From NCBI RefSeq assembly GCF_042453785.1, contig NC_091671.1, positions 15,942,001 to 16,006,000 of the forward strand: DNA of 64,000 nucleotides, given 5' to 3'. Positions 59,354 to 64,000 of the stretch are shown here, piece after piece; the stretch's first letter is position 1; each line of letters starts with the position of its first letter. The notes under the pieces were generated by a model that made no database searches, had not been told where the DNA came from, and was given only the letters and a program-made list of their open reading frames with translations. Source of the stretch: Malus domestica (taxonomy: Eukaryota; Streptophyta; Magnoliopsida; Rosales; Rosaceae). A program made the position numbers and the translations under genes.

Positions 59354-61064
59354 TATAGATTCTTCTTTAGAAGAAAAAATAAACAATGAAGAAATTATAT
59401 TTCTAGCTATATTCTTTTCCTAGTTATTTGTATACATATGTTATTATCTATAGTCTAAGGGTGGAGGAATGAGTTAAGTCTCACACTAAGTTAACTATAG
59501 TAATTGATTCGAATTCGCCAAATGGCGAGCATCGAACTTAAAAATAAGTGAGGATACCATTAGACCTTAAAAAAATTGGCACTCTTTTCCTAGTTACAAA
59601 TCAATAATATATCTTAAAAAAAGTAAGTCCTTTTCATCCCTAACTCAACTTTAGTATCCATATGCACCATAAAAGGCACATTGAGGAAATCTACAACCTT
59701 ATCTTTCAATGGCCACAAAGTAGAATTCCAAGTCGATGAAAATCTCTATTGACCCTTCAAAATATATTAGGCAATCAAGATGTTGTGGACTGAATCTATG
59801 AGCCATTTTCTATAGGATTAATGGATTAATAACATTTTAAAGTAGATTTAAGAATAATGCCTTTGTGTTAACCCACTCCATACGATATGCTTTATAATAT
59901 ACAAAACCCACCCACCTAAATTATTTCTTCTCAAAATGCTAACCCAACAATGAAAGATTCCTCCATTGAGTCAAAGGCAAATGTGTTGGTTTCTTTCTTG
60001 GTTTGTCCTTTGTTTCCACCCTACATTTTGTCGATTTAATTTAATATATGTTCTCTAATCTTATATTATTTTATTTATAATAGTGTAAGTGTCTCTCCTC
60101 TCCAAGCAAAAACAAAATAGGTCTCCAGTCACCATCAATTTAAGTGCCATCCCCTCCCTAATTGCTATATCAAAATTATTCAACTTTTGTTTGGATGGAA
60201 ACGATGCACGTCTCTTTCGCAAAAGAGGTTGGACCCAAGCCAAGGTGACACTCGGTGGTGGTCCCTCTCGGTGGAGGCCCCTCCTCCTCCTCCTCCTCCT
60301 CCTTTTTGGCATTAACGTTTGATGAGTAAACCTTTTATATAGTTAATAATTTTTCAGACGAAACCAATTTTATAATTTTAGAGAGGTTATTATTAAAGGT
60401 GTACTTAAAAAATATTATATTTTGTTTTAGATCAATGGATACAAAGAATTAAGTTAGTACTAGAGCATGCCAATTTTTAAGAAATAACAGGGAAAGAAAG
60501 ACACCTCATTTCTAAAAGCTAGTGCATGTATGTATGTTGTGCTCTCTTTAATGCTTTTCTTTCTAGGTAGACTTTATAAATACATATAATATTTTAGTTC
60601 ATCTTAAATTTTAATTTGTGATATTATATATTTGTGTATTTATTGACAATTGTGAAAGCAAGTTTCCTTAAAATAAGACCTAAAAAATTTATAACTTATT
60701 ATAATGTGAAGTTTATTCTTATATGTAACTAAGTCTAGATTGAGATCAAAACTTTTATAACTAAAAAAAGATTATTCGTTTATAGAGTATCACTACATTT
60801 TTATTGAACACTAATTTTTTCAAGCTCTCAAACCTACTCTTAGTTTCACTCTCCATGATAACAATTAAAGACACAAAAATCAAACACATTTACGGAAAAA
60901 AAAAAAAAAAAACTTTTAACGAATTTGATGTCAAATTGTCTCTTTAAAGGCTCTACATGAGATAAATGAGTTGATAATGTTCATTTCACATCAAGAAGAG
61001 TCTTCTCAATGCAAATCGAGTCTTAAAATGAAAATAGAATGAGGACTACCTATAATTTAGTATT

Positions 61065-61095
<31 letters not shown>

Positions 61096-63300
61096 CTTCG
61101 ATTAGATCCGATTTCATGACAACCTCACTGACGTCTTCATAAAGTTATTGTCAAAGTCAACCTTTCAGGAGCTTGTCCACATTATTAGTATGCTTAAACT
61201 GTCTGAATTGCATTACTCATAGTTCTCTTGGGGACTTTTGTTGATCATAGGGGAGTATTCGAAGATACTCATTTGACCTTAATGAACCTTTTTTTTATTC
61301 GATCATGATCATTTTTTTCCACTAAATCGTTGCTACCTCGCAAGGTTTTAACATGGCACCTACATCGCATTGGTCATACCCTTGTGTGCGTTTTCTACCA
61401 CTTGATACGTCTTGAAGATGTCAAGTATTGCATGGCTTATCTTTTTCTCTTCAACCATGGTTTTTTCCCACTGAATTTTCCTTGTCAAGGTTTTGGTGAA
61501 GGTACTCCTATGTGCATCCCCAATGAGACTCATGTGTGCATCACTTGTCTACCAAGACGCTTCATCAACTACTTAGACATTTGTCTAAAGACCTCATATG
61601 ACTACGGAATGTGTAGTTAGTACTAGCAAGGGTGCTCACGCGTTGCTGCGGGGATTGAAAATTGTATAACACATGTAGAAGTTGTAAAAAAAATTATATA
61701 TATGTATATACATTAGACAATACTATTCACATACATGTGCAAATTTATTTACAACTCTATCAACAAGAAAGAACAAAATAGGTGTCCATGGGAAAAATGA
61801 AGTTTATGGTTATAAATTGTCAAATTCCGTACATGTCAAACTTCATTTAAGAAGCTGGAACCGTAAAGAATAAATAAACACACAAAGACAGTTCACAATA
61901 TGAAGCCGTTGCTTCACTAAATAAGCAGTACCAACAAAATCATGCTTGTTTTGCTGCAAAGGAACAAAGTAGAAAAAGGGAAACAAATATTTATTTCTTT
62001 TTTTATATTCTATAGAAAAAAACTTGGAAAAAGAAGCAATAGTGAAAAGATCTTATTTATTTCAAATTTTTAGGTAGAGAAAAATAGTACTGAAACCAAT
62101 AATGAAGGCACATTCTGAGAAAGAATTGATGAAAACACTTGGTACACACATACCTGCTTAAACCTTTCCTCCCTTTGCTCAGCCTGTCTTTGGAGTAGAT
62201 TAGACTTGGGCATAAATTCAAAAATTAGTTAAGAATGAAATCCAAAAGTAAATTGCAGTTTCTTATTATCATTTCTCTTAGAAAATACTAATAAAATTGT
62301 TTCTTAAAATAACAATATGTATATAAGCAGGATTTTGCTTAATTTTCTCTAATTAAAGAAATGGTTTGCACAATTTAGAACATGATATAACAAAAGCATA
62401 ACAAAAAACAATTTCTAGAACTTGAAGTGCCTTTTGAAGGCTCGGTCCTATTTCGAAAATCTACAAAGAAAAAAATTGTAAACCCAAATTAAAGTTTATT
62501 CTCTCACTCAAAAGAAAAATGGAAACTTTATACGGAAAAAATTGAAATTCTACATAATCAAAAGTGGATCAAAACTCAAAATGGACCCGACCCCAAATCT
62601 CACTTTCCTTATATTATTCTCACATTCCTTTTCGACCTTTTTCCTTGTTCAGCAGATTGATGTGGGGTCTTAAAAATAGCAAAAAAGCCCAAATGGACCC
62701 GACCCCAAATCCCACCCATCCTGCATCGTTGCTTTGAGCTGCAAAGGAAAAGCAGCCTATAAATTCCTTCCCGTTGCAAAAAGGGGAGGAGACCATGCCT
62801 CCACTGTTCCACAAACCTCTCCCTCTCCCTCTCCCGCTACAAAAACCCTCAACAAATCCAAATCACAGATTTCAACTGCCCAATCAATAACCTTCAATCC
62901 ACCACCAAATCTAAAGTGGTCAATTGTATTTCCACTGCATTGCATCTCCCACAACTCACCAGAAAAAATAAAACCAAACCACCTTTCAAAGTCTCAAGCT
63001 TTTCACCTCCGATGGGGTTTGTCACCTGCTGGTTTCTCCAATCCAGTTCTTCTCTGGCAGCACCTCCAAATCCCTCCAAGGTCCAAACCCCACAACCCCT
63101 TTAGTATTTAACACTATGAAATTTTCATTTTTCAGCCAAATCCCACTTTCCTAACCAAATCCCACGCACCCGTTTTCTCACCCTCACTCCCACTGAAACA
63201 CTCATCAGCAAAATCCCAGATGCAAATCCCACTCTGAAATCAAAACTTCCCTAATGCCAAAGTCTGTAGAAAACCAGGATGAACCCAACACGCAGAGCAT
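59354..63300. other. Long intergenic region before the GALT29A-like gene
   Basis: No gene is supported. Open frames near 60061-60322 owe their length to a (CCT)n run, and the frame at 61330-61620 has no known motifs. A segment near 60390 ('agagaggttattattaaa') resembles pogo-MITE internal words but no ends are defined. Confidence 0.4.
62757..62763 (+). promoter_or_regulatory. Candidate TATA box upstream of the GALT29A-like gene
   Basis: TATAAAT in 'gcctataaattcc' is followed by about 600 bases rich in C and A before the coding start. If used, the gene has a long leader. It is positional evidence only. Confidence 0.3.
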
Positions 63301-63379
63301 CAAGATCTGCACTCCCATCTATTTCTGGCCGCATTTACCGGCCCCCATCAACCCTTTCAACGATCTCTTCGTTCTTCCC

Positions 63380-64000
63380 ATGAAGCGCTCGGTCCGCCCA
63401 TTATTCAGCATTCTCCTTCTCATTGTGTTCGCCGCCACGCTGACTTGCCGGAACGCCGTCCGCCATACCTTTGAGCTCGAGAAGAAGGTGCTAATCCAAC
63501 CGCCAAAGCCGGTGTTCAATGCCACTCTGCTCAGATTCGCCGCCGTTGATGCAGGCGAAGCTGAAGCCAAGAAGGAGATAGAGCAGCTGTTGGAGGGTAA
63601 CCTTCTCGGACGGTACCGGACTTTTGCTTCGTGGAGGCGATTTAATCACCAGGATATCAGAACAAGGACGTCCGTTGGATTGCCGGTAATGCTCCGCTCT
63701 CCTCAGTTCTATCGTTATTGGTTGGATTTTAGGAGGGTTTTGAGTGACTGGTCGAGAAACAAACGGTTTCATGCTGATGTTATGTTGGATTTAGTGAGAC
63801 TTGTTAGGCCGCCCATTGACAGGCACAATGGCTTGGTGGGTTCGGAGCAACGGCGTTATTCGTCGTGTGCAGTTGTTGGAAACAGTGGAATTTTGTTGAA
63901 CAGTAATCATGGAGCTCTCATTGATAGTCATGAGGTAGTCATTCGATTGAACAATGCTAGAATTGAGAGTTTTTCGGAGAAAGTTGGGTCGAAAACCAGC
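63380..64000 (+). CDS. GALT29A: GT29 (sialyltransferase-like) glycosyltransferase, GALT29A-like, N-terminal part
   Basis: The ATG at 63380 opens a frame that runs to the window end (207 codons). It begins [20 protein letters not shown], a short basic tail followed by one membrane segment (about residues 8-23), as in type II Golgi enzymes. Further on come [20 protein letters not shown], then [16 protein letters not shown] and the sialyl-motif-L-like region [20 protein letters not shown] with [20 protein letters not shown]. This matches plant CAZy family GT29 and is closest to Arabidopsis At1g08280 (GALT29A), which is reported as a galactosyltransferase for type II arabinogalactan rather than a sialyltransferase. 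No defect is seen. The catalytic C-terminal half lies beyond the window. Confidence 0.85.
   Translation, partial: MKRSVRPLFSILLLIVFAATLTCRNAVRHTFELEKKVLIQPPKPVFNATLLRFAAVDAGEAEAKKEIEQLLEGNLLGRYRTFASWRRFNHQDIRTRTSVGLPVMLRSPQFYRYWLDFRRVLSDWSRNKRFHADVMLDLVRLVRPPIDRHNGLVGSEQRRYSSCAVVGNSGILLNSNHGALIDSHEVVIRLNNARIESFSEKVGSKTS

Noticed and set aside
60061..60322. Overlapping open frames on both strands with Leu or Arg runs
   Set aside because: Their length comes from a (CCT)n run, the composition is low complexity and there are no motifs or splice context.
61330..61620. 96-codon open frame with several Cys and His
   Set aside because: No recognisable zinc-finger spacing, no splice or promoter support, and AT-rich surroundings full of chance frames.
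1..64000. A new multi-gene functional system
   Set aside because: The intact genes are unrelated housekeeping or stress-type plant genes, and the remaining coding sequence belongs to transposons or pseudogenes. Nothing links them as a system.

Overview
This is nuclear DNA from a flowering plant. The genes have spliced exons with GT/AG borders, 5'UTR introns and plant-type products: a plastid-type aldo/keto reductase, a mitochondrial uS17 ribosomal protein, PPR proteins, an A20/AN1 stress-associated protein and a GT29 glycosyltransferase. The intergenic DNA is AT-rich and packed with plant transposons (Athila and other gypsy LTR elements, hAT, MULE-type MITEs, Helitron, LINE, SINE). The gag-like ORFs resemble families I associate with Rosaceae such as apple, pear or Prunus. 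That assignment is from memory and inference, not from a search.

Layout. 1-8.7 kb: a degenerate array of four ~1.6-1.9 kb repeats, with LTR-like fragments. 8.7-14.4 kb: two apparently intact genes facing each other, an aldo/keto reductase (+) with two alternative first exons and a mitochondrial uS17 gene (-) with a 5'UTR intron. 15.5-18.0 kb: a PPR596-like pseudogene (+) with frameshifts, TAG stops and a SINE in its reading frame. 19.7-23.0 kb: a 5'-truncated LINE split by a 1.44 kb hAT element that carries a piece of another PPR gene. 23.7-43.7 kb: a three-level nest of LTR retrotransposons. Element C holds B in its LTR (5-bp duplication GTGAG), and B holds a truncated Athila-like element A in reverse orientation. 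B and C both lack a visible reverse transcriptase, yet both carry antisense ORF remnants. 44-48.6 kb: AT-rich DNA with inverted element ends, a small Helitron and an unrecognised ORF fragment. 48.9-51.3 kb: a methyltransferase pseudogene with two MITEs in tandem inside an exon. 52-54.7 kb: a duplicated ~300 bp segment followed by an A20/AN1 gene with an apparent frameshift between its two zinc fingers. 55-59.4 kb: a MULE-type MITE, a near-perfect palindromic MITE and a 1.76 kb non-autonomous hAT element. 59.4-63.3 kb: little that I recognise. 63.4-64 kb: the first 207 codons of a GALT29A-like gene, cut by the window end.

Probably functional genes are the aldo/keto reductase, the uS17m gene, the GALT29A-like gene and possibly the A20/AN1 gene. 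They do not form a pathway. I see no evidence for an undescribed multi-gene system. The novelty is in gene structure (duplicated first exon), gene capture by a hAT element, antisense ORFs in defective retrotransposons, and decay in which many premature stops look like C-to-T changes at CAG.
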